64,000 nucleotides of DNA from Neocallimastix lanati (nom. inval.) (lineage: Eukaryota > Neocallimastigomycota > Neocallimastigomycetes > Neocallimastigales > Neocallimastigaceae). The notes under the pieces were generated by a model, which worked only from the letters and a program-made list of their open reading frames with translations, searched no databases and had not been told where the DNA came from. A program made the position numbers and the translations under genes. The stretch is from the NCBI GenBank assembly GCA_016946835.1, contig JACVTC010000016.1:1416501-1480500 (forward strand), written 5' to 3'. Shown piece after piece: positions 19,085 through 31,559 of this stretch. Every line of letters begins with the position of its first letter. Position 1 is the stretch's first letter.

Positions 19085-20895
19085 AAATAGATGGGCTGAA
19101 TATTATATAGATATAGCTTCCCATTTCTCAGGTTACAGCCTTAATTGTAACTACTGGAATCATGCTCTACGGAATATTAGTCTTAGATTCTCTTTTCTGT
19201 TAGAAAATTTCTTTCAAATTCCAAAATTCCTATTCCATTTAAGAAGATTATAATTAACTTCTACGTGATTAGTAAAGTCTCTTACTTTGCACCTTTACTT
19301 GGTTCAAATAAAGCGAGAACAAATAATACTCAGAAATTAATTAATAAAGGATTAAGATGTATTGTAGGTTTACAAAAACCAAATCTTTTATTAATGTATA
19401 TTCTATTTCAAAAGATTTAAATATTCCTCTATTGTCAGCTAAGTGTGCTTTGTCTCAAGTCAAATGTTTTGATAAATGGAAAGATTCAAATTGTATTATT
19501 TCCTATTTAGTTAATAATATTCCAAAATCTAGAAAATATACATGAACGAAAGAAAGTAAGACTCTTATACGTAAACCAGAGAAAAGAGCTAGTAACGATA
19601 AAAAAAATCAAGGATTTTTATTGGAAAAGAGATTTGAAAATCAATTCTATTAAAGCTGAATTTTATGACAAAAACAGATTCGAAGAAACTTCACATTTTA
19701 TAAAACTTTGTTATGAATATTCTGATCTTTCATATGGTTTCTATTGGCTATTGAGAGCACGAAGCAGATATAGACTAGATGCTAGAATTGCTTAAGCTGC
19801 AAAAATAACAGATCAAATGTGTCCAATAATGCCTTATTATTCCTGGACTAAGGAATCAAGAACTTTGTACAAAAAAAAAACAAGAAATATAAATGTGTAA
19901 AATATAACGATATTTTAGAACGTTACTGGAAATCAATTTCCAAATTTCAAGGTATTAAAGGTCAAAACTACGACAATAACAAGTTCTCAAATAATAAAAC
20001 TATAATTATGCTTAGCTTAAAATATCCTCAATTCAATGTAGGGTTTTCGTGGATTATACATTTACGCTGTGGTTATAAATACAATACTACTATTGCTATT
20101 AGAATACGTAGAGTTTCAGAAGATAGGCCGCTGTTGTGGCAAAGGTAATCAATCTTTTGAGCATTGGATTTTTAAATGCAATGCTCTTGCATCTTTTAGA
20201 TGGAATTCTTTAAATTTCATCGATGATCTCTATGTTTTATTCCTTAGGAAGATTAGAGCGTTTAATCCTCTTTCTTCCTATGACTCTATTTCTGATTTTG
20301 AAGATTTTATCAATCATTATATATACTTTTTCCTTCTTGGTAGAACTTAAGCATTAAATGAGCTACATTTCAATAGAGGTGAATAGAGATAATTAAATAA
20401 ACTTCTTTTTAAGGTTCATCTAAGTCATCTGTTCCAAAAATTGTGGGCTTGGTGGAATTCATAACTAGCTCAATACCTATCGTAAGTGGTTCGTTTGAGC
20501 TATTATTTGATAGGTATTCCAAAATACCAAACTTAACCAAGAGCGTCGACGTCGTACTGATGAGGCATAATGATAATACAGGATCATCATCTATTTCCAC
20601 GAAGGGTGAATCTCGCCCTAGTAGTTCAATAAATGATGAATCCGGGGAGAGTTTAGTGGAAACTACATTATCTATTTTAAAGATGTTACTTCTAGGTTTT
20701 ATTACTTTTTTATTTGTTAGGAAGGGAAAATTTCCGCATAGTACAAATTCCGAAATACATAGTATTTCTGAGTTTTTTTATTTTTTATTGTTTAACTTTT
20801 ATTTTTTATTTTTAATTTAAAATTTATAATAAAATTAATATATTTATGGAAGTGTATTCTCTTCCCTGTCTAAAAAAAAAAAAAAAAAAAAAAAA
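19085..20895 (+). pseudogene. Decayed LINE (non-LTR retrotransposon), 3' end with poly(A) tail
   Basis: Fragments in several frames belong to the C-terminal part of a LINE ORF2: 'V-S-Y-F-A-P-L-L-G-S-N-K-A-R-T' (about 19277-19325), 'K-L-I-N-K-G-L-R-C-I-V-G', 'L-R-C-G-Y-K-Y-N-T-T', then a zinc-knuckle-like 'C-C-G-K-G-N-Q-S-F-E-H-W-I-F-K-C' (about 20125-20180), and a basic end 'Q-E-R-R-R-R-R-T-D-E-A' with a stop near 20567. A 300-bp 3' UTR leads to A24 at 20872-20895, as expected of a retroposed 3' end. Several frameshifts and stops make it dead, and the endonuclease and RT core are absent, consistent with 5' truncation on insertion. Confidence 0.8.
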
Positions 20896-21060
20896 TTAAA
20901 ATCACAAATCTTAACATATTCGTTCTTAGTACAGATCTCTACTTTGCTCCATTACTTGGATTTTGAATTTTTAAAACCGAAACACAAAAACATGCCGCTA
21001 TTAAAAAATGATTGAGCTTTTTTGTGTGTAATTTATTTGAGCCAATATAAATAACCCCTA
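20896..21060 (+). pseudogene. LINE fragment (ORF2 C-terminal region)
   Basis: A second short relic directly after the poly(A): 'T-D-L-Y-F-A-P-L-L-G' near 20930-20965, followed by a diverged 'K-T-E-T-Q-K-H-A-A-I'. It matches the motif at 19277-19325 but with stops. Too short to assign further. Confidence 0.5.
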
Positions 21061-21394
21061 CTAACATTATTTACATTTTCATTTCAGTTTATTTATGAGT
21101 ACATTAGAGAAAATTATTTTACCAATCAAAGTTTTACTAATAGAAAAGAATTTCAGAAACTCAAAAGATATCAGAAAAAAAAAAAAGAAAAAAAGAGATT
21201 ATTCATTACTACAAAATTCTCTAATTGTTTATTTTATTTTAATATTATCAATTACTGCACAAAGATAAAAACTTCATATTATTTTTTCATATTACTTTTT
21301 TATTTTATTTTTTTTTTTATTTTTTATAAATATTTATATTTCTTAGTTTTTAGTATTTTAGTTTTTATTTGTTCCATTTTTTATCAATTTGTAA

Positions 21395-22880
21395 TGTGTA
21401 GCTCATTATGGAAAAGGTATTTCACTAAGATTCTCGCTGTTATAGAACATCTATCGACCACAAAAGTTTGATTTTTATCTGTGGTATACACCCATGGACC
21501 AATGCTAAAATGAAGGAATTTATTCATTGACGATGCAAAAAATTCAAGGATAATATCCTGTCAATGAAAAGAATTACTAAATTCAATGATAGTTTCTTCA
21601 GAATTGAAGTATACACTCCAAATTTTAACCATGAAAAATTTGAAAGAGTATTTGAAAAAGTAATATCAGGAGTTAAAATTTCATATTATAGATGTTCCAA
21701 ATGGACTTGTAAAGATTTCTTTTCAGTATTTAAAGCAAAATTTAATATCTAATAACACATTCAATAATACAAATTCAGCAAATCTCAATTCAACTAATTT
21801 GGTAAATGTTATAAATGGCAATCATGAACTCAATGCTCCCAATATACCTAATCTTAATTCTCTTATTTCTCAAAGTCATATTTCACATTCTAACACAGGA
21901 AAGATTTCTTTTTGTCTTATCTGGAACACCATTGGATGGAATTTTGTGAAAAAAAGCTAATATTGAGTATTTCAACACGATTTTTAAACCATTATTTTTA
22001 TGTTTTCAGGTAAACAGGTAATGGTATCAATGATGCTAGAAATCCATGTAAAGTAACTCTTCCCAACTACAAATATTTCCAGAAAAGAATGGATCCATAT
22101 ACTCCAAGTTGCAGAGGTTTATATCTTAGATATCATGTCTCATGTCAAGCAGTACTTGAAGATAATTCCTATACTCATCTTGTTTCTTTAACAACATATA
22201 ATCTTTGGAATCGCTCTAAGTGTTCTGTAGGTAATATCTATATTTCCATTAAGAAATACTCATTACAAGTCCAATATGCATTCTCTGAGGTTTTTACATA
22301 GCTTCAGAATCACACTAATCATCTTTCTATTCTTCTTGGAGACTTTAACATGAGTACCGCTGATTTACAAGATAAATTATCAAAAAGTATTCTTGGTAAC
22401 TAGTTTATTCTTTTGATAAGCAGTTCACCTATATCATGGACTAGAGGTTGATTTTCATCAGATATTGATCATGCGTTAGTTAACTTAAGTATGCTGGATA
22501 AAATATCAAGTGCTTAATTTGTTGATTATTCTTATGTATCTGATTATAAACCTCTCGTAGTTTATTGCAAGAAAACTATCACAAATGAATCATTTTTGTT
22601 ACCAAAAAAATTTTTAAGTGGGATAGATATAAATGTTTTGAACTTAAGAAAGAAATGTGTCATCACAATAAATTTGAGATTCTTAATGAAAAATTAGGAA
22701 ATGAAGAACTTTCAATAGATTATGTAATTGAAAAGTTCATTAACACTACTAATTCCATTAGCGATGAATAAATTAGCGAAGCAATCTCATCTACGTCTAA
22801 CTTTAAAGCTTGTGGTCCTGATGGTATTCCGATGGAATTCTTCAAAGCTTTGATTCCTTGTATAGATGATTCAGAATAAT
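21395..22880 (+). pseudogene. Decayed LINE, 5' half (ORF1-like, endonuclease, start of RT)
   Basis: Order along the plus strand: an ORF1-like part ('H-P-W-T-N-A-K-M-K-E-F-I', 'V-Y-T-P-N-F-N-H-E-K-F-E-R-V-F-E-K-V', 21480-21690); the start of an exonuclease-endonuclease-phosphatase domain ('W-N-T-I-G-W-N-F', about 21920-21945); the conserved 'L-L-G-D-F-N-M' (about 22330-22352) and 'S-D-I-D-H-A-L-V-N' (about 22458-22485); then the RT opening 'F-K-A-C-G-P-D-G-I-P-M-E-F-F-K-A-L' (about 22802-22855). Frames are broken by many stops and the element stops inside RT. It belongs to the same LINE type as 19-20.9 kb, but is a complementary portion of another copy. Confidence 0.75.
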
Positions 22881-23515
22881 CAAGTGATAATATAAGTAAT
22901 ATTTCACCTGGCTTTAATTGCCTCAAAGCCTTAATCAAAAGATTTTATTATTTAAATAAAAAAAAATTTAATATTAATTTTTTTTTTTTTTTTTTTTAGA
23001 CTAGGAAGTGAATACATTTTAATATTAAAATAATTAGTTTTATCATAATTTTAAAAAAATTTTTAGAATATTTTATCTTTATTTTTATTTTTTTTAGTGA
23101 AAGAAATTTTTCTTTCTTTATTATACATTATAATTCTATTCTTATACATTTATGTTATTTTATATTATTTTTTATTTTTATTTTTATTTTTACTTTTATT
23201 ATTTGTTTTAATTATTATATAATATAATTATTATTTATGTTGTCTTTATGATTAAATATTTAATGTATTTATTATTTATATACTATTTCTAATTTTTATT
23301 ATGATTTTTTATTATATTTATTAGTTATAGTTATAATGATATATGTATTTCAATATTTATATTATACAAAAATTATTTATAATGTGTATTATTAAATATA
23401 CATTATATTTCTTATAAAATAATTATAAATTAATTATGCAATAAATGATTATTATATATAGGAGCAATAGCAATTAATTGTTATATTGGAATTTATTAAA
23501 GATTCTTTAATAAAA
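22880..23515. other. AT-rich spacer
   Basis: T-runs (22979-22998) and (TTTTTA)-like stretches near 23170; no gene seen. Confidence 0.7.
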
Positions 23516-24589
23516 TTAAAATATTAAATAAAGAACTATTAATGGTAAGTAGCTAATACTACGAATAAATAAGGTTTTAGCATCAGAAGTAGTATCAATT
23601 GGGGCACCATTAGCTGTAGCACTATTAGTAGCATTTCCATTATCAGCATTACCATAAGTAGCACCATTTACTCCATTAACACTATTTTCACCATTAGCAG
23701 CAGTAGCAACATTACCACCATTACCATTCTTAAGACTAACTTCCTTTCCATTAAATTTGGCTGATTTTAAATTTGGAAGACTGTTAACAAATCCTGGAAC
23801 TTCTTTAACTCCTTCCATGGTTAAATCAAGAGAAGTAAGATTCTTAAGATTTTTAAAGTTATCAGTTTTGATGTCTTCATCAAGTTCAATAGTTAATTTT
23901 TCAATATTAGAAGAAGTAATGACATCCACTTCTTCTTGACTTGGTACAAATGAAGAAATAGTTAATTCTTTTAAATTCTTTAAATTATTAACTAATCCTT
24001 TTAAGTTAATACCGGCTTTTCCATTAGTTTCTAAAGTTAAGGATGAAACTTTAAGACCATTTAATGGACTGAAATTTAATGATTCATCAACAGAAACATA
24101 GGCAAGCTTTAACTTTTCAAGATTTGATAAAGTAGATAAATCATTGATATTTTCTTGAGTAAGTTCACCATAATTATAATCTCCAGCATCATAAGTTAAT
24201 GATTTCAAAGATTTTAAATCCTTTAAAACATTTGGAGCAATTCCACCTCTGAATGTTTTGATATTTAATTCTTCTAAACTCTTTAAATTTGAAATTCCGT
24301 TATTAAGAATAGCACAATCAGTTTGTTCTTCATTGAAATCAAACTTTTTAATGGTATTGTAAGATAAAATCTTCTTAATATCTTCATTAGTTAAAAGATT
24401 ATCAACGTTGCTTAATTTCAATTCAGATACTTCACCATTACTATTGTTGTTACAAGCAACTAAAGAAGAAGCCTTATTACCGGTTAAGTAATCTTTAATT
24501 TCCTTACAGTTATCCTTAGCTGGTGCAGCATAAGCACTTGAGCATAAGTAAGTAAGAAGTAAACTCTTAACGATAACTTTAAATTGCAT
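23516..24589 (-). CDS. Secreted leucine-rich-repeat protein, probably GPI-anchored
   Basis: 357 residues. Signal peptide 1-21 (cut after A-Y-A). Residues about 50-285 contain irregular leucine-rich repeats of the form L-x-x-L-x-x-L-x-I/L ('L-K-S-L-E-E-L-N-I', 'L-S-N-L-E-K-L-K-L', 'L-K-N-L-K-E-L-T-I', 'L-K-N-L-T-S-L-D-L'). A stalk rich in Asn, Gly, Ala and Thr (about 288-335) is followed by a short hydrophobic C-terminus ending 'Y-L-P-L-I-V-L-Y-L-I-F', the pattern of a GPI-anchor signal. So it is likely a cell-surface binding or wall protein; LRR domains bind proteins, but no ligand can be named. The start is the only ATG that gives the signal peptide. Isolated between AT-rich spacers, with no intron. 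Confidence 0.88.
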   Translation of the reverse strand: MQFKVIVKSLLLTYLCSSAYAAPAKDNCKEIKDYLTGNKASSLVACNNNSNGEVSELKLSNVDNLLTNEDIKKILSYNTIKKFDFNEEQTDCAILNNGISNLKSLEELNIKTFRGGIAPNVLKDLKSLKSLTYDAGDYNYGELTQENINDLSTLSNLEKLKLAYVSVDESLNFSPLNGLKVSSLTLETNGKAGINLKGLVNNLKNLKELTISSFVPSQEEVDVITSSNIEKLTIELDEDIKTDNFKNLKNLTSLDLTMEGVKEVPGFVNSLPNLKSAKFNGKEVSLKNGNGGNVATAANGENSVNGVNGATYGNADNGNATNSATANGAPIDTTSDAKTLFIRSISYLPLIVLYLIF

Positions 24590-25289
24590 TTTTATTTTAT
24601 AATATTTCTTTAATATAAATATATAATAATAATTTTTTTTTATTTACTTTTGATTTTTAATTTTTAATTGTATTTTTAAATTGCTTAATTACTATATTTT
24701 ATTTTTTTTTTTGTTATTTTAATGGAAAAGTGAATTTTTTTTTCTTAAATACTAAAAAAAATTTTTTTAAATAAATTGATATAAAATGTTAAACTTTTAT
24801 TAAAAAAATATCAAATTATTAAAGTTTATGTGTTAACTAAAAAATTATCATAAATTATTAAAGTTTATATGATAATTAATTATAAATAAATTAGTATTAT
24901 TGGTAAGTTTATTACTTTAAAAATAGAATATTCTGTTATTGTTTTATGAGATATATTAAATCTTCTTAAAAAAATAGTAAATTCTATTTTTCAATTAAAA
25001 ATAAATTCTGATGTTTTATTATTATGTTATTTATTAATACGATTTATTAAAGGAAATATTAAGATAAATTTATTTTGGAAATAGCCTAAAGAATAATTAT
25101 AATGAAAATACACTTATTTTATTTAATATATTTATACTTTACATTAATTTATAATATATTATTATAATATCAATTAACTATTTGTAATTTAGTATAAAAG
25201 GTATAAGAAAATAATATATAATATATTTACATAAAATATAAAATTAAAAATATAATAAATTCATTAAAAATAAATATATATAGTTAAAA

Positions 25290-25330
<41 letters not shown>

Positions 25331-25479
25331 CATAAAAAAAATAAATATGAAATATTTATATATATAACATAAAAATTGTTAACATTAAATTTATGTTTTA
25401 ACATATATTTATTGTTATCATGTTATTATCATTTTATTTTCATAATTCAAATTTTTGTTTCATATAATTAGTAATATTT

Positions 25480-25655
25480 ATTTTATTAAAAATTACAATT
25501 TGTATTTGCTTTAAATATTGTTAAAAAATTAAAATAAAATTATTTACTTATTGATAAAGTAAAACAGTATATAAAATATAAAGTGGGAGGAAAAGGTGAC
25601 ACAAATTTTATAATAATACTATAAAGAAATATTTTGTTACAAAATAAATTGTACA
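25480..25655. repeat. Dispersed repeat, copy 1 (pairs with 26735-26905)
   Basis: Shares an ordered series of blocks with the second copy: 'AATTACA(A/G)TTTGTATTT', 'AATTAAAATAAAAT', 'AGTGGGAGGAAA', 'ATTTTATAATAA.ACTA.AAAGAA' and 'TTGTTA.AAAA'. Same orientation, about 1.25 kb apart. They may be old LTRs or a duplicated segment. Confidence 0.6.
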
Positions 25656-26734
25656 TTGATATAACCATTGGTTCGAGGAATATTAATTTATATATTAAAA
25701 ATAATAATAATACTTGATTATACATTTAAATTATTTAACAACTTTTTATACACACTTTTCTTAATTCAGAGAAATGTTTTATTTTTATGTTATTTGATCA
25801 TAATTAACTATTTAATTTATTATTCTTGTAATAAAAGTAAACTATATAAATGTAAATATAAAATAAAAAGGATATAATTAAAACATTGATTTATATTATA
25901 AAATTTATTATTAATTATAAGTATAATTAATATTTAGAATTCAAGCCACATATTATGAATATTAAAAAATCATTATATTAAATTTGATTTATGACATTAA
26001 TTTATGTTTAATTAATAAAACTTTTTTATATTAATTAAACATTTAAACCATAGTTCGACAATATTGTTTCTTAAATAATAAATAATATTAAATAAGATAA
26101 TAATAAAAATATAAATAGTAATTATAATTATTTAATAATATTTAATTATAAAGATAATCTTTAATATTTAATATTTATTTATTTATTTATATTATACTAT
26201 AAAATTTTGACGTTAAACAAGAGACGTCACATTGCGAAATTCATCACACTCAATATATACATCTGCTTTAAGATCTTTTATATATACTTTTTATGTCTTG
26301 GTATTTAAGTTTATATTTAAAGTATAAAAATGATTACACTAAATAATTACTCAATATAAAAAAAAATTGTTTATCAAAATAATTTTGAATATTTAATTAT
26401 TTATATATTAAAAATTTATTCAATTATTTCATGTTTTTATTTTATTTTTTTTTTTACTTTAATTTATATTTATATTTATATTTATTATATTACATATATA
26501 TATATTTTTTTAATCTACATTTCTTAATATTATTATTTTCTTTTATTATTTGTTTAATATTTTAAATATTTATGTATTTACTATGTTAATTATTAATTTT
26601 TTTATTTTTTATGATATATAAATTTTATTTATGTTTTAATATTTTATGTATATTAATATCTTATGTAAATTATTACTTTATAGATATTATTTATACTACA
26701 TTCTTACAAGTATTATTTATATTATTTTATTAAT

Positions 26735-26905
26735 AATTACAGTTTGTATTTTCTTTAAATATCGAAACAAATTAAAATAAAATAATTTATATGAAAATAG
26801 TGATATCAATATAATCAACTTAAAAAAGTATAGAGTGGGAGGAAAGCGACATAATTTTTATAATAAAACTACAAAGAAGTCTATTGTTATAAAAAAATTG
26901 CACAT
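26735..26905. repeat. Dispersed repeat, copy 2 (pairs with 25480-25655)
   Basis: The diverged direct copy of 25480-25655. The shared 'GTGGGAGGAAA' block is the clearest anchor in this AT-rich setting. No coding sequence lies between the two copies. Confidence 0.6.
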
Positions 26906-28039
26906 TTTCTAAGTCTAAATAATATTTAAAAAATGAAATATTATAACAATCAAAATATAATTATATATATATATAAATTATTTATAAATAATAATAAATT
27001 ATAGAATATTAAACTATATTTATATATATTCCTACTTTTTTTTTTTTTGGACTGGGAATAATAAAAATACAAAGGGTGTTACAGATTTTAACCGAAGACC
27101 TATTGACTTGCAGTCAATTAATAAAGTCTGATAATAAATATTTCAATATCTTTACTACTCAGTCAACAATTTCCCTTTTCCCTATATTGGACTTTCCCTT
27201 CCAAAATAAAATCCTGGCAAATACAAAAATATTTCTTTCTGTAAAATTTAAATATTAAAAAAAAATAGAATAGTAAAATATTAAATAATAAATAAAATAA
27301 TATAATAGTTAAATACAGAAATAAGATATGTTATTAAAACTTTCTGTATAAAATTATAAACTTATTTCTAATTTAAAATATTAGAATAAATGAAACAAAC
27401 AATAATAGAATAGTTAATAATAAAAATAACAATATTAAAATAATAGATGAATAAATAAAATGTAATAATTTGAATAATAAATTATACTAATGTTAGGATT
27501 GAATAATCATTAATTATAATAATATTATAAATAATAATAATAATAATCAATATTAAATATAATAATAAGATAACTAATAATTAAAAATTCATGTAATATA
27601 AAAGGAAGACAATTTTCTTTCTTTTATAAAAATAAACAATAAATTTGTATTTAAAAACAATAATTTTGAATTTAATAATTAAATAAAAAAGGAGATTAAA
27701 AAAAAAATATTGTTTGCTTTTTTATTATTTCCGTTTAAGTTAAATATATTAATAATTATTTATTTAATAAAACTAAATTACTGATTAGAAAATATATCAT
27801 TTTGTGTAATAATTTTATTATAATACTTATTATAACAAAATTATTAGTTACATCTTGATATTAACATCAAGTTGAGGAAATTAAAAAAAAAACAATAAAA
27901 ATAATAAAGAAAATTTAATTTATCTTTTGATAGAACAATTTATTATAAACAAATATAATAAACAACACAAGAACACTTATTATTGAAAAATACCGTTAAT
28001 TTTTATGTATTATTATTGTATATTTATTATATATTTGTT

Positions 28040-28205
28040 ATATAATAATAACTCTTGATTTCTCAAAAATTAGAGAAATCAATAGATATTTATACGAAAA
28101 ATTAAAATAATAGAAATTTTATAAAAATAAGAATTAAAAGTTTTCTAATCTTAACAATGATCTTATCTAGAAAAAGATTAGAAGAAAAAACTAAATATGT
28201 TTTTA
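28040..28205. repeat. LTR-like direct repeat, copy 1 (pairs with 28850-29010)
   Basis: Begins 'TAATAATAACTCTTGATTTCTCAAA' and ends 'GAAAAAGATTAGAAGAAAA..CTAAATA'. The second copy has the same ends with a more diverged middle. Copy 2 abuts the dead Ty3/gypsy element, so these may be its 3' LTR and a duplicate. Confidence 0.55.
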
Positions 28206-28849
28206 AGGAAAAACCAATTTATTATTATAATAAATCATAAAAAACCTTAAAGTCCGATTAAGTTAATACATATTTTAATAAAAAAATAATAAACTATAAA
28301 GTCCGATTAAATTAATTCATATTTTAATTAAAAAATAATAACTAAACATTCAATTCATTACTATTGAAGTTAATAAAATTTATAATAAATTAAATAAAAT
28401 AAATAAAGTAAATGTATAAAATAACAATAGTGTTACTAATAAAATAATTTTAAAAAGTTTTTATAATAAAACATATATTAATTATTTTAAAATTTTATCT
28501 CATCGATAAAGCGTTATTAATAGAATAAAGTAAGTTATTAATAATGCCTTATCATTTGTGTGCAAAATTTAATTATAAAATTAATTATAATTATATTATT
28601 AACTGCAACTTAATAAAAACTTTAAATAAAATTTTTATTAAATTGAGAAAGACAGAAAAGATAATTATACTTATCTTCAAACAAGGAAGAGTTTATTATA
28701 ACTAATTATAATATACTAATAACAACAGTTACACTGAATTATTTAACGAAAGAGTTTATTTTATTTTATTTTTAAATTTGTTTGTAAATAACTTGTTTTA
28801 TTAAATTAGAAATATAAAATATTTATTATTGATATTATTATAAAATAAT

Positions 28850-29010
28850 TGTTATAATAATAATTCTTGATTTCTCAAAGAGAACTCATGAGCCCTATTT
28901 ATAATTTTTTTGTAAAAAATAAAGTTAAAATAAAAAGGGGTTTTATAATCCTAACCGAATTCTTATTTAGGAAAAGATTAGAAGAAAAGCCTAAATAAAA
29001 TTCGATCAAT
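28850..29010. repeat. LTR-like direct repeat, copy 2, next to a dead Ty3/gypsy element
   Basis: Same end blocks as 28040-28205. It lies immediately downstream (minus orientation) of the truncated RNase H region, where a recombined 3' LTR would be expected after loss of integrase. AT-rich sequence fills the 650 bp between the copies. Confidence 0.55.
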
Positions 29011-29013
29011 ATT

Positions 29014-31075
29014 TTATCCATATTGATCTTGAAAATAAAGCAATGGGATGGACCTTATTGTCTTTGGAAGATTTTTGGGATAGACAGTAGCAAAGTTGCT
29101 ATTATTAGTTTCAACCATAAATGGAAGATCACGATCAGGGTAAGCAAGAACTGGAGCAAAAGAAATTTTAGATTTAATAAGGTCGAATGCATCTTGAATT
29201 TCTTTAGACAAATGAACTTAATAGAATTCTTCAATAGTTAGGTGAGAGGTTGAGCAATTTTGGTAAAGTTCGAAATAAATCTTCGTTAGTAGTTGACTAA
29301 TCCTAAAAATTATTGAACTTCTTTGACATTGGTTGGAGCGGGCCATTCTAGGATAGAAGATTTTTTCTTAGGATTCATAAGTATACCATCAATAGAAATT
29401 TTGTGACCAAGAAAGTCTAAGAAAGGAATGAATGCAAAATTCACATTTTTCTAATTTGGTATAGAGACCTACTTTCTTAATCTTTGTAGAACTTCGGCAA
29501 GGTGATCAAGATACGTTTCAAGATCAGAGGAGAAAACAATGATATCATCAATATAGCTAAAAACAAAAACACCAAGAATATCTTCGAGAACATCGTTAAT
29601 AAAGTGTTGAAATACAACTGGGCATTATTTAAACCAAAAGGCATGACCAAATATTCGAAGTGACCCTATTTACAAGTGAATGCCGTTTTGTATTCGTCTC
29701 CTTCTTTGATTCTTACAAGGTTATATGCTGAACGAAGGTCGATTTTGGAAAAAATTTTCTTTTACTTAAATGTTCAAATATATCATTGATTAATGGAAGA
29801 GGGTAAGAATCACGAATAGTAATATTGTTAAGTTTACAATAATCGACTACCATTCTTAGTTCTTTATCCTTTTTTGGGACAAAGAAAATAGGATGACCAG
29901 CGGGAGACTTATAGTTCCTGATGAATCCTTTATTTCTGTTTTCTTCAATATATTTTTTAAGTACTAAGGATTCTTCTTTAGTAAGAGGATACGTAGAACC
30001 ATAAAATAACTTGGAATTTGATTTAAGTTTTATTTCGCAGTCATAAGAGCAATGAGGAGGAAGTTTATTTGCAGAAACTTCATCAAAAACATCTTTAAAA
30101 GGGAGAAATTTTGTCGGTAAGATTTTTTGAATATCAATGTCGGAGTTATTGGAAACATTAGAGTTGTCATTGGAAACGAAAGTAGAGAATGTACTTGGAA
30201 TAACAGAACAATTAGAAATACAATGATTTGATTTAAAAGAAAGTTTTTTAGAAGCATAGTCAATAGAAGAATTATGAGTAATAAGCCATTCTGTACCAAG
30301 AATAGCGCAGTAAGAAGGAAGATCTACAACGTAGAATTTTGTTTTGAATAGATATTTTTCATATTTATTTGAGATGAAGAAAGTTTCTCCAAGGATAAGT
30401 TAATTGCCTCCTATTCCTGAGACTTTAAGGAAATTGGTTTTAGTAGAGAAGAGAATATTATTTTCTTTAATAAAGTAGATATCAATTGGATTAAGTTGAG
30501 AGCCGGAGTCAAGTAGGATTTTGGCTTTAGTAGAAGTATTGAAGACTTTAAAAGAGAATTCGTAAATAGGAAGATTGTTATTTGGTTGATCGGAGATTAT
30601 TGGTCTTGGAGTTTTTGCAACTATATTGGAGATATGAGAATTATTAATTGTTGTGGATTTGTTTTTTTATTATATGATAGTTTTGTAATGAGTGTTCTGA
30701 AGATCCTCAATATGCACGAAGATTTTCTCTTCTTCTTCTTTCTTTTTCTTCTTTTGATAATGGTCCATGAGGTTTGCTTTTAAAGTTAGAAGGAGTATTT
30801 CTTTTTGGATTGAATTTTGTGTTTTTCTAAGGGTTGTTATTGGTTCGATTACTCTGACTAAAAAAATTTCTGTGAGCTGATAATCTGGAATCAATTCTAG
30901 TAAATTTGTAAAGCGAAGAGATTTTTTGTTCCTGGGAACATTTCTAAAATTCTTGTGGCGATAGGATCAAGAAGACCTGCCATGAATGAGTCCATCTTTG
31001 CTTCTTCATTCCAGGAGGATTCATCGGCATATATGTTGAGCTCCTGGATATAATTTGTGTAAAGATGCGATTATT
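29014..31075 (-). pseudogene. Dead Ty3/gypsy retrotransposon (element 4), Gag to RNase H
   Basis: Minus-strand fragments in order: Gag C-terminal part ('Y-A-D-E-S-S-W-N-E-E-A-K-M-D-S-F', about 31050-30990), protease 'L-L-D-S-G-S-Q-L-N' (about 30525-30490), linker to RT (30299-30030), and RT with 'Y-I-D-D' (about 29562-29550) and 'M-P-F-G-L' (about 29650-29636). RNase H starts ('F-M-V-E-T-N-N-S-N-F', about 29130-29100, with the first Asp of 'E-T-D' changed to Asn) and breaks off near 29014. Stops and frameshifts occur throughout. Integrase is missing. Divergence from elements 1 and 2 is large, so this is an old insertion. Confidence 0.85.
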
Positions 31076-31559
31076 CCAATCACATTTTAAATTAAAAATT
31101 TTTTCTTGTGTAATTCAAAAAAGTAAATTATTCTTTGATATATAATAATAAATAAAATAAACAAATCATATGAACTAAATTTTTGAATTATATTCTTTAA
31201 GCCACAAGACAAATTTTTAATGTAATAGTTTTCGTAAAAAGCTAATTCTGGAAAAATTATTGTTTTACAATGATTTAAATCAACTGAAAAAAGTTTAGAG
31301 CAAAATAAATTAGTAATTTTTTTTTTTTTTGAAAATTAAGTTTTAAAATTTAATTATGATTCTTTTAACATTGTTCTTAAATTGAAAATAAATAAAGATT
31401 TTACTTCTAATATTAAAATAATAAATAGATAATAAATGTACTTAATTTAAATTATTTAGTATTTAGTTTAATTAATAATTATATTTTACTAAATCTAGCT
31501 ATAGTTTATAAATTTATTATTTAATAAAATTCATTAGAATAGTATTTTTCCAAACCTTG
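31076..31559. other. Spacer between two dead LTR elements
   Basis: AT-rich; may include remnants of LTR or leader from elements 3 and 4, but I cannot delimit them. Confidence 0.5.

Larger units (their letters stand above)
24590..28040. other. AT-rich region without recognisable genes
   Basis: Contains an (AT)n run (25298-25325), the repeat pair described separately, and a somewhat less AT-rich patch at 27050-27250 whose short open frame (60 codons) matches nothing I know. Confidence 0.6.

Noticed and set aside
18592-19253. Two open frames of 129-164 codons
   Set aside because: Translation of the 18.65-19.07 kb minisatellite running into LINE debris.
27076-27258. A 60-codon open frame in a less AT-rich patch
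   Set aside because: No signal peptide, motif or conserved neighbour; length is expected by chance.
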